Origin: Bradyrhizobium sp. ORS 278
Lineage (GTDB): Bacteria > Pseudomonadota > Alphaproteobacteria > Rhizobiales > Xanthobacteraceae
Assembly (NCBI RefSeq): GCF_000026145.1
Contig: NC_009445.1
Coordinates: 6,478,501 to 6,542,500, forward strand
Reading direction: 5' to 3'
DNA length: 64,000 bases
A model generated the notes under the pieces. The model had not been told where the DNA came from and searched no databases. It was given only the letters and a program-made list of their open reading frames with translations. A program made the translations under genes and the position numbers. Below, in pieces: positions 38,595 through 47,052 of this stretch (position 1 is the stretch's first letter; the number at the start of each line of letters is the position of its first letter).

Positions 38595-39194
38595 TCAGAC
38601 AGCCTTGCTGTACAGCTCTTCGACGTATTCCCAGTTGATGAGGTTTTCGACGAAGGCCTTCAGGTAGTCGGGACGGCGGTTGCGGTAGTCGATGTAATAG
38701 GAGTGCTCCCAGACGTCGACGCCGAGGATCGGGGTCGCGCCATGCACCAGCGGGCTCTCGCCATTGGCGGTCTTGGAGATCTCCAGCTTGCCGTTCTTGA
38801 CCGAGAGCCAGGCCCAGCCCGAGCCGAACTGGCCGACGCCGGCGGCGATGAAGTCCGTCTTGAACTTCTCGTAGCCGCCGAGGTCCTCGTTGATCTTCTT
38901 CTCCAACGCGCCCGGCAGCTTGGTGCCGCCGCCATTCGGCTTCATCCACGACCAGAAGTGGATGTGATTGTAGTGCTGGCCGGCATTGTTGAAGATCGGT
39001 GCGTTCTTGCCGAACGAGCCCTTGACGATCTCCTCGAGGGACTTGCCTTCGAATTCGGTCCCCTTGATCAGATTGTTGCCGTTGGTCACATAGGCCTGGT
39101 GATGCTTGTCGTGATGATACTCCAGCGTCTCCTTGGACATGTAGGCGCCGAGGGCGTCATAGGCGTAAGGCAGGGGGGGAAGCGTAAAGGTCAT
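38595..39194 (-). CDS. sodB: Superoxide dismutase, Fe/Mn type
   Basis: 199-residue cytoplasmic superoxide dismutase. Metal ligands are His27, His77, Asp160 and His164 (VDVWEHSYY). The context GQHYNHIHFW and GVGQFGSGWAWL is the rhizobial type, which can be cambialistic, so the choice of Fe or Mn is not settled by sequence. Divergent from a GNAT gene and followed by a strong terminator, so monocistronic. Confidence 0.94.
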   Translation of the reverse strand: MTFTLPPLPYAYDALGAYMSKETLEYHHDKHHQAYVTNGNNLIKGTEFEGKSLEEIVKGSFGKNAPIFNNAGQHYNHIHFWSWMKPNGGGTKLPGALEKKINEDLGGYEKFKTDFIAAGVGQFGSGWAWLSVKNGKLEISKTANGESPLVHGATPILGVDVWEHSYYIDYRNRRPDYLKAFVENLINWEYVEELYSKAV

Positions 39195-39299
39195 GGGGTC
39201 GGTTCCGCAACTTGTGGGAAGACGGGATTTAACGGGACCTCCTTATAGAAGGTTCCGAACTCCTAAACACTGTGATTCTGGAAAAAGCGAGCCGTTTTG

Positions 39300-39833
39300 A
39301 TGAGCATCGAAATCGAGGTCCTGAATGGCGACGCGTCCTGGCCGCAGGCCAAGCCGCTCTATGATGCGATCTGGCCGCCCGAGGTGGTCGCCACACTACC
39401 CTGGGCCGGTATCGCATTTGCGCATGCCGACCTGCGCGTTTTCGTACAGGACGAGAGCGGCGACGCGCTATGCCATGTCAGCATCTATCGCCGTCTCGTC
39501 AAGTGGAACGGGCAGAACGTCAACATCGCCGGCATCGGCGGCGTTTTGACGCGCGCCGACAGGCGCAATCGCGGCCTGGCCACGCTCGGACTGAACGCCG
39601 CGATTCAGACGCTGCGGCACGAGGACTCCGTCAACTACGCCCTGCTGTTCTGCGCAGCCGATCGCGTCGCCTTCTACGGCGCGCGCGGCTTTATTCCGTT
39701 CGACGGCGAGGTCTATGCCGAGCAGCCCGACAAGGGCCGCATCCGCTTCGACACGCTGTCCGCCATGGTCCACGACGTCAAACGCACCGCGCCGACCCGC
39801 GGCACCATCGACCTGTGCGGTTTGCCGTGGTGA
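39300..39833 (+). CDS. GNAT-family N-acetyltransferase
   Basis: 177-residue acetyltransferase. The acetyl-CoA binding stretch is IAGIGGVLTRADRRNRGLAT and the end of the fold is LLFCAADRVAFYGARGFIPF. The start ATG 39300 is preceded by an in-frame TTG 39297 and has no strong ribosome site. Substrate unknown. Divergent from sodB with about 105 bases between them. Confidence 0.85.
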   Translation: MSIEIEVLNGDASWPQAKPLYDAIWPPEVVATLPWAGIAFAHADLRVFVQDESGDALCHVSIYRRLVKWNGQNVNIAGIGGVLTRADRRNRGLATLGLNAAIQTLRHEDSVNYALLFCAADRVAFYGARGFIPFDGEVYAEQPDKGRIRFDTLSAMVHDVKRTAPTRGTIDLCGLPW

Positions 39834-39840
39834 GGGCTCA

Positions 39841-39964
39841 GCTGTCGTCCCGGCCTCGAGCCGGGACCAATACCCCCAGGGAGATGTTCGAGGCACACTG
39901 GCCGTTGGCCTTTTGCCTCACACATTCGCCGCGGAGTATGGGTCCCAAGGCCGGGACGACAGCG
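39841..39964. repeat. GTCGTCCC-type palindrome pair
   Basis: GTCGTCCCGGCCTCGAGCCG near 39843 and the inverted, partly deleted GGGTCCCAAGGCCGGGACGA near 39941, facing each other around a 65-base spacer. It opens the 1-kb gene-free stretch 39834-40842. Confidence 0.7.
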
Positions 39965-40019
39965 AAGTGCATGGCCTGACTTCCGATAAAAATAATCACC
40001 TTGCTATTTTTCAAAATTC

Positions 40020-40420
40020 ATGATTACCTCCGCGCATCCCGCCTCACTGCAGAAGGGGCGTTGCGCGCGATCGTCACGACACGCGAGGCGGGGATGCGGT
40101 GGCCGCGAGAGATCGCAGCGTCTTCTCTTCGAGGGCGCGGACGAACGATCTGGCGCGGACGTGAAGTCGCAGCGTCCTGACACCCCGAAGCTGGTGTCCC
40201 GCGCAAGGCGCAAGCCTCGTCGCGAATGGTGGCCAACAAGCCGGCGCACCAGGGAGACTGCGTATAAGCGTGAAACCCATCGCGCAGGGATTGCCGGCGT
40301 GTTCGGCTTTGCCTGTGGTATCTGCCGCCTGCATTTTCTTACGCAGGCGGGCCATGGGTGAGGCCCTCACCCGGCATTCCCTGCGCCCTCTGCATATGAG
40401 AGGGACAAACTGATCGCAGG
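40020..40420. repeat. Copy of a longer dispersed non-coding repeat
   Basis: About 400 bases without a credible gene. The segment ends CACCCGGCATTCCCTGCGCC CTCT, which, with the upstream GATCGTCACGACACGCGAGG block, I recall as part of a sequence repeated in many Bradyrhizobium and Rhodopseudomonas genomes. A frame for 113 residues exists here (start 40020) but is Arg-rich and looks like translated repeat. The assignment to a dispersed family rests on memory, not a search. Confidence 0.5.
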
Positions 40421-40507
40421 CCTCGGGCATCATGTGCCGCGAGATGGCGACGACGTGTCCCTCGTTTCTCCGCTGGCTGTTTGAAACGTGCATCGCGCTT
40501 CACCACC

Positions 40508-40665
40508 GCTGTCGTCCCGGACAAGCCTGACGCGCGTAGCGCGGCATGGCGCAGATCCGGGATCCATACTCCGTGACAAGCATGATCCGCGAAAAAGCCA
40601 ATCGCCACCGTGCATCCAATTGCTCCCTGGGGTATGGTCCCGGCTCAAGGCCGGGACGACAGCGG
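40508..40665. repeat. GTCGTCCC-type palindrome pair
   Basis: A long form (GTCGTCCCGGACAAGCCTGA with an inserted GCGCGTAGCGCG stem) at about 40510-40575 and a short form GGTCCCGGCTCAAGGCCGGG near 40636. The rest of the gap up to 40842 shows nothing recognisable. Confidence 0.65.
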
Positions 40666-40842
40666 AGTGTGGCGGCAGTGGAAACCTTCTCCCCACGCAT
40701 GCCATGAGGCAACGGCGCAAGGGATTGAGACGACAGCGACCAATGCACCTGATCGTGATGACGACACTTGGGACAACCGCACCTCGAAGGTTGCAACTCC
40801 GCAGTTTGCTGTTATGGAAGCGCGGCTTGAACGGGGGGTCAA

Positions 40843-41277
40843 ATGATCTGGAAATTGCGTCTGGTCGGTCTGGCATTCGGGGCTCTCGTGATCGCGCAGC
40901 CAGCCATGGCGGCGGACGATCCGAGCGGCACCTGGCTCACCCAGGCCGGTGACGCCAAGATCAAGGTCGCCAAATGCGGCGCCAATCTGTGCGGCACGGT
41001 GGTGTGGCTGAAGGAACCCATGGACACCGACACCGGCAAGCCGGCGATCGACAACAAGAATCCCAATCGCGCGCTCGCCAACCGTCCGATCATCGGCCTG
41101 CAGCTGTTCGACGGCGTGCATCCCGACGGGCCGAACAAATGGTCCGGCAAGATCTACAACGCCGATGACGGTCAGAGCTACACCAGCCACATCTCGGTCT
41201 CCGGCCCCGATACGCTGAAGGTCGAAGGCTGCGTCGGCGCGCTGTGCGGCGGCGAGACCTGGACGCGCGCGCGCTGA
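40843..41277 (+). CDS. DUF2147 exported protein
   Basis: 144-residue periplasmic protein with signal peptide (LVGLAFGALVIAQPAMAA) and a lipocalin-like DUF2147 domain: DPSGTWLTQAGDAKIKV, CGANLCGTVVWLKEP, GKIYNADDGQSYTSHISV, LKVEGCVGALCGGETWTR. Four Cys residues could form two disulfides. Function unknown; DUF2147 proteins are common in rhizobia. Transcribed alone after the repeat-rich gap. Confidence 0.9.
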   Translation: MIWKLRLVGLAFGALVIAQPAMAADDPSGTWLTQAGDAKIKVAKCGANLCGTVVWLKEPMDTDTGKPAIDNKNPNRALANRPIIGLQLFDGVHPDGPNKWSGKIYNADDGQSYTSHISVSGPDTLKVEGCVGALCGGETWTRAR

Positions 41278-41285
41278 TCGCCTCG

Positions 41286-42449
41286 TCAGGCGACCGCCGC
41301 CTTCAGCGCGGTGGCCGCCGACGCGTAGCCGCCCTGCGCCCCATCGATGAAATGGACGTGGTCGGGGCGGATCGCCGAGGGCGTGAAGCAGGTCATCATG
41401 GCCGAAGCCTGCCGGTGCAGCCCGTGGCGGACGATGCCCTGTGACGCCGCCGCGCCGAGCCGCCGCTCCAGCTCCTGGGCAAGTTGCTCGGTGCAGTCGA
41501 GGATCATGCGCAGGGCATCGTCGTATTTCCGGAAGTCGGAATTTTCCACCACCTGCTGGCGGTAGAGATCCGGCACGAAGCCGCCGATGCTGATGCCGAA
41601 GCGCATGATGGCGTAGACGAACAGCGTGCGCCCGAGCACGCGGACCCAACGCACGATGCCCGGGCCGCGTGATGCGCGGACCTCGTAGCCCAGGCCTTGC
41701 GGCGGCCATTGCAGCGCCGGCCCGCCTGGCGGCACCGGCCGCCCGGCCTCGGGGCTGCGCTCGGTCAGCGTGATGATGTCCTCGATGACGCGGCGATAGG
41801 CCTGCGGGTCGGCGCCCACGGCCGGCAGCACCAGCACCGACAGGATGAGACCGCGCGCCGACGGCATCTCCTCGAACCGGCAGGACAGCCCGGACAGATC
41901 AGGCAGCGTGCCGGGCGGCGCCGGCGCAATGGCGAACTCGCCGCGCTTCATCGCCGCCTCGGCCCAGCCAAGTCCGCCGCCGGCGAACATCGCGTAGGAC
42001 AGATTGGCCGAGGGGCCGTAGCGCGCCACCCGCACGTCATGGCCTGCGGCGCGGATCGCACCGACCGGCACGAGCGCCACGCGCATCGAAAGCTCGAGAT
42101 CCTCGCTGACCCAGCGCGCCGTCGCGGCCAGGGCCTCGCGGGCCGCCGCAGCATCGTCCGGCCCGACCGCGAAGCTCGCGCCGTCGCCGCCGAACACGAA
42201 CGGGAATTCGCGGCCTTCCAGCGCATTGGTGACGGCCGCGATGACCGCCGCCCCGGCCATGTTGACCGCCTTGTAGCGCCTGTCCGCGATCGCCTTGGTC
42301 GACTCGACGATGTCGGCCGTTCCGATCAACCAATCATCCGGCAACGGCTTGTACAGCCCAGGGTCCATCAGCCGCGAGAAGCCGCGAAACACGGGGATCG
42401 AGGCGTAGAAGTCTGCAGCGGTGATGTTCGACATCGCCAAGTCATCCAT
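41286..42449 (-). CDS. DUF3095 protein, nucleotidyl-cyclase-like
   Basis: 387-residue protein matching the DUF3095 group. The N-terminal half resembles a class III cyclase or GGDEF-like palm: DWLIGTADIVESTKAIA carries a metal-binding Asp, and FPFVFGGDGASFAV has the GGDG turn. The C-terminal half (GIVRWVRVLGRTLFVYAIM, then a helix-rich region) is family-specific. Cyclic nucleotide production is possible but unproven. ATG 42449 is used; ATG 42434 (MSNITAADFY) is a good alternative. Divergent from the DUF155 gene. Confidence 0.75.
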   Translation of the reverse strand: MDDLAMSNITAADFYASIPVFRGFSRLMDPGLYKPLPDDWLIGTADIVESTKAIADRRYKAVNMAGAAVIAAVTNALEGREFPFVFGGDGASFAVGPDDAAAAREALAATARWVSEDLELSMRVALVPVGAIRAAGHDVRVARYGPSANLSYAMFAGGGLGWAEAAMKRGEFAIAPAPPGTLPDLSGLSCRFEEMPSARGLILSVLVLPAVGADPQAYRRVIEDIITLTERSPEAGRPVPPGGPALQWPPQGLGYEVRASRGPGIVRWVRVLGRTLFVYAIMRFGISIGGFVPDLYRQQVVENSDFRKYDDALRMILDCTEQLAQELERRLGAAASQGIVRHGLHRQASAMMTCFTPSAIRPDHVHFIDGAQGGYASAATALKAAVA

Positions 42450-42582
42450 CCGGAGAGCGCCTTCAATGCGGAGCTACGGATATCCCTGTCAAGCGGGTTC
42501 GGCTTCGGGACAGCAGGGACATCGGCTGCCACGCCCGCGCCATGTTATCGTTTCGTCGGATTCGACATGCTAGCCTTGGCTC

Positions 42583-43386
42583 ATGAGTGCCGACACCCCG
42601 CCTGTCCCCCAACTCGCCGCCCGCGCCCTGCAGATCGCAGACCGCATCAATACCGCCGGCTTCGAGGGCCAGGTTCTGTCGGCCACCCCGCTCGCCGTCC
42701 GCATCGGCGAGACCGGCATCGCGGTGGTTTTTCGCTACGGCGTCGTCGTCTTCATCGGCCTCACCGTCGCCGAGGAGCTCAACTTCCTCGACCAGCTGAG
42801 CTCGCGGCTGTTCGGCGCGATCACCCCGCACGAGGAAGAGACGGCCAGGGTCCAGGTCGCGGGCGAGTCCGACGAGCCGATTCCCGTGGGTGGGCCGATC
42901 CAGGTCAAGGAATTGTCGCTGGAGCGCCTGCTCATCGTTGCCGATGCGCTGGCCAAGAGCGTCGTGCTCGGCCGCAGCGAGCGCGAGATCGCCAACGTGT
43001 TCGACACGATCGAGCCGTTCGCGCGCGAGCTCGCCTCGCTCGGACGCACATCGCGCAGCCGGGTCGCGATGGTCAGGCTGCTCGGCGCCGCGCTGCTGGT
43101 GCAGCACCGCGTCTCCGGCCGCGTCGCCGTCAGCGAAAAGCCCGATGTGCTGTGGGACCGGCCCGATCTCGAGCGGCTCTACGCCCGGCTGGAGGACGAG
43201 TACGAGCTGAAGGAGCGCGAGGACACGCTCAATCGCAAACTCGTCGTGATCGCCGAGACGGCGACCGCAGTCGCCGACATCATCGACACCAAGCGCTCGC
43301 TGCGGCTCGAGATCATCGTCGTGATCCTGATCGCCTGCGAGATCGTGCTCGGCTTCTACGAGATCTTCGCCCGCGGCGGGCATTGA
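42583..43386 (+). CDS. RMD1/DUF155 family protein
   Basis: 267-residue protein resembling the yeast RMD1/mitochondrial DUF155 family. The N-terminal domain has VVFRYGVVVFIGLTVAEE, the helical middle has SEREIANVFDTIEPFARELA and LEDEYELKEREDTLNRKL, and one membrane helix closes the chain (LEIIVVILIACEIVLGFYEI). Expected to be a tail-anchored inner membrane protein facing the cytoplasm. Cellular role in bacteria unknown. Confidence 0.85.
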   Translation: MSADTPPVPQLAARALQIADRINTAGFEGQVLSATPLAVRIGETGIAVVFRYGVVVFIGLTVAEELNFLDQLSSRLFGAITPHEEETARVQVAGESDEPIPVGGPIQVKELSLERLLIVADALAKSVVLGRSEREIANVFDTIEPFARELASLGRTSRSRVAMVRLLGAALLVQHRVSGRVAVSEKPDVLWDRPDLERLYARLEDEYELKEREDTLNRKLVVIAETATAVADIIDTKRSLRLEIIVVILIACEIVLGFYEIFARGGH

Positions 43387-43486
43387 GCACACCGGCCTGC
43401 CACGGACGTGTCATGGATCTCTGGTTGTATTTCCTTGCCGGCATTCTATCATTCGCCGCAGTCCTGCCGGGGATCACGGAGGTACC

Positions 43487-44332
43487 ATGACGAGCCGCGC
43501 TGCACGTTCGAGGCCAGCAATCGGAGCCGCCGTGGCAGCCACGCTCGCGACCGCGGCCGTGATGACAATCAGCGCGCCAGCGCGGGCCGCGTCCGAGCCG
43601 GTGACCGCCTGCACCGCGCTTGACATCTGCTATTGTGTCCATCCCGAGTTCAAGGATGCGATCGCCGCGAATGTCGCGCGCGTGCGGGCGCTGCTCGCCG
43701 ATCAGCGCGCGCAGGGCAAGGCGATCGGCTATCTCAGCGTGCCGCTCTCCGCCGCCGGCGGCGGCTCCTTCGTCGTCAACACCGCCATCGCGGCCAAAAT
43801 AACCGAGCGCGTCACGGAGCGGTTCGGCCCGCGCGCGGTATTCGTGCTGAACCCCGGCGCCGAGGGGGGCGACGGCCTGCAGGGCGCGAGCGGCGCCGAC
43901 TACATGTACATGTGGACGCAAATTCTCGAAGGCGACAAGGGCCTCGGCGAGGCGTTCGACTTCGTTTACTTCTCCGGCCCGAACGACTTCGGCAGATACT
44001 TCGAGCTCACCGGGACGCATGATTTCGAGAAGCTCGAAGCCTGGTTCGACGACAAGATCGCGCCCGATCCGAAGTTCAAGGACGCCATCGCCAACGGCGG
44101 CCTGACCCGCAACGGCTTCCGCAACTACTACGGCCTGCGCGCCTCCGTCGCATTCAGCTATGGTTCACACGACGAATGGAACATTGCGCGCATGATCAAT
44201 GATCGGCGCCGGGGTGCGACGGACTATGGCATCGCCAACCAGCTTGCGGTGTTCTTCAACGGCCAGCCGACGTCCCCCGGAGGCTATGAATCGCCGACCG
44301 CCGCCGGCGATGTCGGCCGCTGCATCAAGTAG
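43487..44332 (+). CDS. Exported protein of unknown function
   Basis: 281-residue protein with a signal peptide over about residues 1-34 (ending SAPARA). Cysteines cluster at CTALDICYC and one lies at the C terminus (GRCIK). Blocks such as AKITERVTERFGPRAVFVLN, DYMYMWTQILEGDK and FDFVYFSGPNDFGRYFEL suggest a globular alpha/beta enzyme or binding domain. I recognise no family. It starts about 100 bases after the DUF155 gene and converges with the MgtC gene. Confidence 0.75.
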   Translation: MTSRAARSRPAIGAAVAATLATAAVMTISAPARAASEPVTACTALDICYCVHPEFKDAIAANVARVRALLADQRAQGKAIGYLSVPLSAAGGGSFVVNTAIAAKITERVTERFGPRAVFVLNPGAEGGDGLQGASGADYMYMWTQILEGDKGLGEAFDFVYFSGPNDFGRYFELTGTHDFEKLEAWFDDKIAPDPKFKDAIANGGLTRNGFRNYYGLRASVAFSYGSHDEWNIARMINDRRRGATDYGIANQLAVFFNGQPTSPGGYESPTAAGDVGRCIK

Positions 44333-44348
44333 CAGATCACGCGGTACA

Positions 44349-45065
44349 TCACTCGAGCGCGCTGATGTTCCAGGTCGCGTGCCGCACGCCGGGCAGCTTC
44401 GCCAGTTCCGCGGTGACCCGGTCCAGATCGGCGGTCTCGGCCGCGAGCGGCACCAGGGTTGCGGTGATCTCCGCGATGTCATCGGATCGGTAGGCCACCT
44501 CGGTCTCGCGCACCGGGTATTTGGCGGCCTCCAGCCGTTCATCCAGCGCCTCGCGCAATTGCGCGGCATGCAGAACGTCGGTGGTGACCACGATCTCGTA
44601 GTTGGCCTCGGAGGTCGCCGCGTTGAGCGGGATGCGGTCGATCGCGTTGACCAGCGGCCGCAGCAGCGTGTTGCCGGCGAGCACGAACAGCGTCAGCGCC
44701 ACCGATTGGGCGACGAGATCCGCGCCTGCACAGGCGCCGACGGCCGCGGAGGCCCACAAGGTCGCCGCGGTGTTGAGGCCCCGGACGTTCATGCCCTCCT
44801 TCATGATCGTGCCGGCGCCGAGAAAGCCGATGCCCGAGACGACGTAGGCGATGATGCGCACGGCACCGTCCGCGCCCGTGAGGCGATTACCGATATCGAC
44901 GAAGGCGGCGGCGCCCACCGCCACCAGGACGTTGGTGCGCAGGCCGGCGCTGCGCTGCCGGAATTGCCGCTCGGCGCCGATCAAGGTGCCCAGCACGAAG
45001 GCCGCGAACAGGCTGACCAGGGTGTCGAGGAAATCAAAAAGCTGGAAGGTATGCAGGAATCGCAT
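44349..45065 (-). CDS. MgtC/SapB family membrane protein
   Basis: 238-residue protein. The N-terminal half has four to five membrane helices with family motifs (FVLGTLIGAERQFRQRSAGL, SGIGFLGAGTIMK, GLNTAATLWASAAVGACAGA). The C-terminal half is an ACT-like cytosolic domain (YEIVVTTDVLHAAQLREALD). MgtC proteins act in magnesium limitation and acid tolerance and modulate ATP synthase. No magnesium riboswitch was seen upstream. A FixK/FNR-like box lies 110 bases upstream but is better placed for the divergent gene. Confidence 0.9.
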   Translation of the reverse strand: MRFLHTFQLFDFLDTLVSLFAAFVLGTLIGAERQFRQRSAGLRTNVLVAVGAAAFVDIGNRLTGADGAVRIIAYVVSGIGFLGAGTIMKEGMNVRGLNTAATLWASAAVGACAGADLVAQSVALTLFVLAGNTLLRPLVNAIDRIPLNAATSEANYEIVVTTDVLHAAQLREALDERLEAAKYPVRETEVAYRSDDIAEITATLVPLAAETADLDRVTAELAKLPGVRHATWNISALE

Positions 45066-45174
45066 GAGCAGGAGCTGTCTCCGGTCCTATGCCGGACCGT
45101 CTGCCCGGCAGCAGACACACAAATGTCCTCCGACGGCCGGATTGCCGCGAGAACGCCGTCTTCTTAGGCCGTCC

Positions 45175-45188
45175 TTGATCGAAATCAA
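45175..45188 (+). promoter_or_regulatory. FixK/FNR-type box (TTGAT-N4-ATCAA)
   Basis: TTGATCGAAATCAA, a perfect match to the FNR/FixK consensus. Centred at 45181.5, a class II promoter would start near 45223, which favours ATG 45248 of the rightward ribbon-helix-helix gene. The -10 is weak (TAGGCT, 45212-45217). Confidence 0.7.
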
Positions 45189-45220
45189 ATCCCGATCCCT
45201 CCAGCATCTTCTAGGCTGAC

Positions 45221-45628
45221 ATGATCAACAGGCAGATGACGCCCAAAATGACGTCCTCGTCCGACCTTCGAAGGGATCACAGCCCCGCTGTCCGGCTGGG
45301 ACAAGACGCGGTGAGCGCGGTGAAGCTGTCGCAGGAGCTCACTGCCGACATCGACGCGTGGGCCGAGACCCATCAGGTGACGCGATCCGACGCCATCAGC
45401 CAACTGCTTGCGATCGGACTGCACGCCTCACCGCCGGCGCAGGCGGCGCCCCCGAAGCTCCGCGATCCGTTGGCGATCGAGCAGACTGCCATTCAGCTGA
45501 TCGATCAGATGCTCGATCCGAACCTTCCGGCCGAGGAACGCGAGCGGCGCATCCGCCGCCTGATCGAGGGGCCGGCCGAGTTTGTCGGCGAGCGTATCGA
45601 TTTGCCGAAGCCTTCCAGGCAGAGCTGA
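45221..45628 (+). CDS. Ribbon-helix-helix type protein
   Basis: Up to 135 residues. The segment AVKLSQELTADIDAWAETHQ followed by VTRSDAISQLLAIGL is a MetJ/Arc (CopG-like) ribbon-helix-helix: a strand and two helices that dimerise to bind DNA. The C-terminal part is helical and charged (PAEERERRIRRLIEGPAEF). In-frame starts are ATG 45221, 45236 and 45248; the FixK-type box upstream predicts transcription from near 45223 and so favours 45248 (about 126 residues). No toxin partner follows. It may be a low-oxygen-induced repressor. Confidence 0.7.
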   Translation: MINRQMTPKMTSSSDLRRDHSPAVRLGQDAVSAVKLSQELTADIDAWAETHQVTRSDAISQLLAIGLHASPPAQAAPPKLRDPLAIEQTAIQLIDQMLDPNLPAEERERRIRRLIEGPAEFVGERIDLPKPSRQS

Positions 45629-45709
45629 ACGGCATGACCCAAAGGTCCGGCGCATCGAGAACCGGGGTCGTTCCACGCGACGTCGACCGGCCCTGCCGGC
45701 GTATTGCCC

Positions 45710-46306
45710 CTATCTGACGAAGCTGAGATAGGACGCAAGGGCGTCGATCTCCGCGGGCCCCAGCGATCCGGCGACCAACGGCATCGGCGAGGCGGGGGTC
45801 GAATGATAGCCCCTGCCCCATTGGTCGAGCCGTCCCTTGAGGTAGGAAAAGCTGAGACCTCCGAGCCTCGGAATGTCGCGCACACCCTGCGCGTCGGGGC
45901 CATGGCAGGCATAGCAGGAGACGATATTCGCTTCCGGAACGCCTTCCTGATAGATCTTCCGCCCCCTGGCGATCAGCGCTGGGTCGCCGTCATTGGCCGG
46001 CTTTGGCGCGATCGACGCGAAATAGCGCGCCAGCTCTTGAGCCGTGCCCGGATCGAGCGACGCCACCGCGCCCCACATGTATTGTTTGGAGAACGGATTG
46101 TCCCGGGTATGGTCGTGGAAGCTCCTGATCTGGCTCTCGATGTATTGCGGCTGCTGTCCGGCCAGACGCGGTGCGACCGTGAAGCCCTGACCAGCCGTGC
46201 CGTGGCACCAGGTGCAGTTTCGGGCGCTTCGGGCCTCGTCTGCCTGGGCCGGTGCAGTGATAGCCAAGATCACAACGACTGCTATCTTCCGAATCGAGCG
46301 CTTCAT
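45710..46306 (-). CDS. Dihaem c4-like cytochrome (third paralogue)
   Basis: 198-residue periplasmic cytochrome with a signal peptide (IAVVVILAITAPAQA) and two CxxCH sites, Cys31-His35 (CTWCH) and Cys131-His135 (CYACH). Each half resembles a class I cytochrome c with PRLAGQQPQYIESQIRSF and a distal Met (KQYMWGA; ASPMPLVAG). It is the most divergent of three c4-like proteins here. ATG 46306 starts the signal peptide and has GAGGGT upstream. Last gene of a four-gene leftward unit behind the cytochrome-porin. Confidence 0.92.
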   Translation of the reverse strand: MKRSIRKIAVVVILAITAPAQADEARSARNCTWCHGTAGQGFTVAPRLAGQQPQYIESQIRSFHDHTRDNPFSKQYMWGAVASLDPGTAQELARYFASIAPKPANDGDPALIARGRKIYQEGVPEANIVSCYACHGPDAQGVRDIPRLGGLSFSYLKGRLDQWGRGYHSTPASPMPLVAGSLGPAEIDALASYLSFVR

Positions 46307-46362
46307 GCTTGCAGACCCTCGCTCATGGTCCCGACCGGCCAAAGCCACCAAAACGCGGACGC

Positions 46363-47001
46363 TCATTGCAGGTTGGCAACATAGGCAGCGACGGCTTCGA
46401 CCTGCGCCCTGGTCAGATTGTGCGCCGTCTGCGTCATGATGGCGGAGCTGTCGGCCGCGGCACCCTGCCCGCGCTCACTTCGCCATCCCGTGAGCTGCCC
46501 GACTGTGTAGGCATAGAGCTGACCCGCAAGGCGCGGAATGTCACGCTGGCCCTTGCCGTCATCACCGTGACAGGCGGAGCAGGCGGGAACGTTGCTGTCC
46601 GGAAGACCGGACTCATAGATCTGCCTGCCGGCGGCAACCGATCCGCGCGGCGCCCCGCCGAGGGGCTTTGGATCGAGCGCCTTGAAATGGCTGGCGAGCG
46701 CCGTCACCATCGCCGGGCTCAGCGCGTGGGCTACGTTGAACATGACCGGATTGCTGCGCCGATGCTCGATGAAAGCACGTAACTGGTTCTCGACATATTG
46801 CGACGGCTGTCCGGCGAGACGCGGAATTGGGAAAAAGCCGTGATAGCCCTGCCCGGACTGTCCATGACAGGTCTTGCAGTACAGCAGCTTCGCTTCAAAG
46901 CCGTTTCGGTCGATCGTGTCCGCGGCTCGGCTGGCACCGCCGCCGACCACGATCAGCAACGTGACGCATCCCACCAGCCGCCATGGATCGGTAAACCTCA
47001 T
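46363..47001 (-). CDS. Dihaem c4-like cytochrome
   Basis: 212-residue periplasmic dihaem cytochrome: signal peptide (GCVTLLIVVGGGASRA), haem 1 at Cys42-His46 (CKTCH), haem 2 at Cys141-His145 (CSACH), distal Met residues in NPVMFNVAHALSP and SSAIMTQTAHNLT. The haem positions are identical to those of the cytochrome at 49674, so the two are close paralogues placed on either side of the cytochrome-porin gene. Its likely job is to carry electrons through the periplasm between the outer-membrane protein and inner-membrane acceptors. Confidence 0.94.
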   Translation of the reverse strand: MRFTDPWRLVGCVTLLIVVGGGASRAADTIDRNGFEAKLLYCKTCHGQSGQGYHGFFPIPRLAGQPSQYVENQLRAFIEHRRSNPVMFNVAHALSPAMVTALASHFKALDPKPLGGAPRGSVAAGRQIYESGLPDSNVPACSACHGDDGKGQRDIPRLAGQLYAYTVGQLTGWRSERGQGAAADSSAIMTQTAHNLTRAQVEAVAAYVANLQ

Positions 47002-47052
47002 CGCTCTCGCCTCTGCGTCGCCTGATCGTCACACCCGCCCGTTCGCCGCCGC

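Noticed and set aside
40001..40014. FixK-like TTGC-N6-TCAA
   Set aside because: Matches the loose pattern but lies in an AT-rich patch with no gene at a suitable distance.
40020..40361. 113-residue ORF in the repeat gap
   Set aside because: Arg-rich, no ribosome site, and lies within a segment that looks like a dispersed repeat.
43413..43490. 25-residue hydrophobic ORF before the exported protein
   Set aside because: No ribosome site and overlaps the next start; too little to support a gene.
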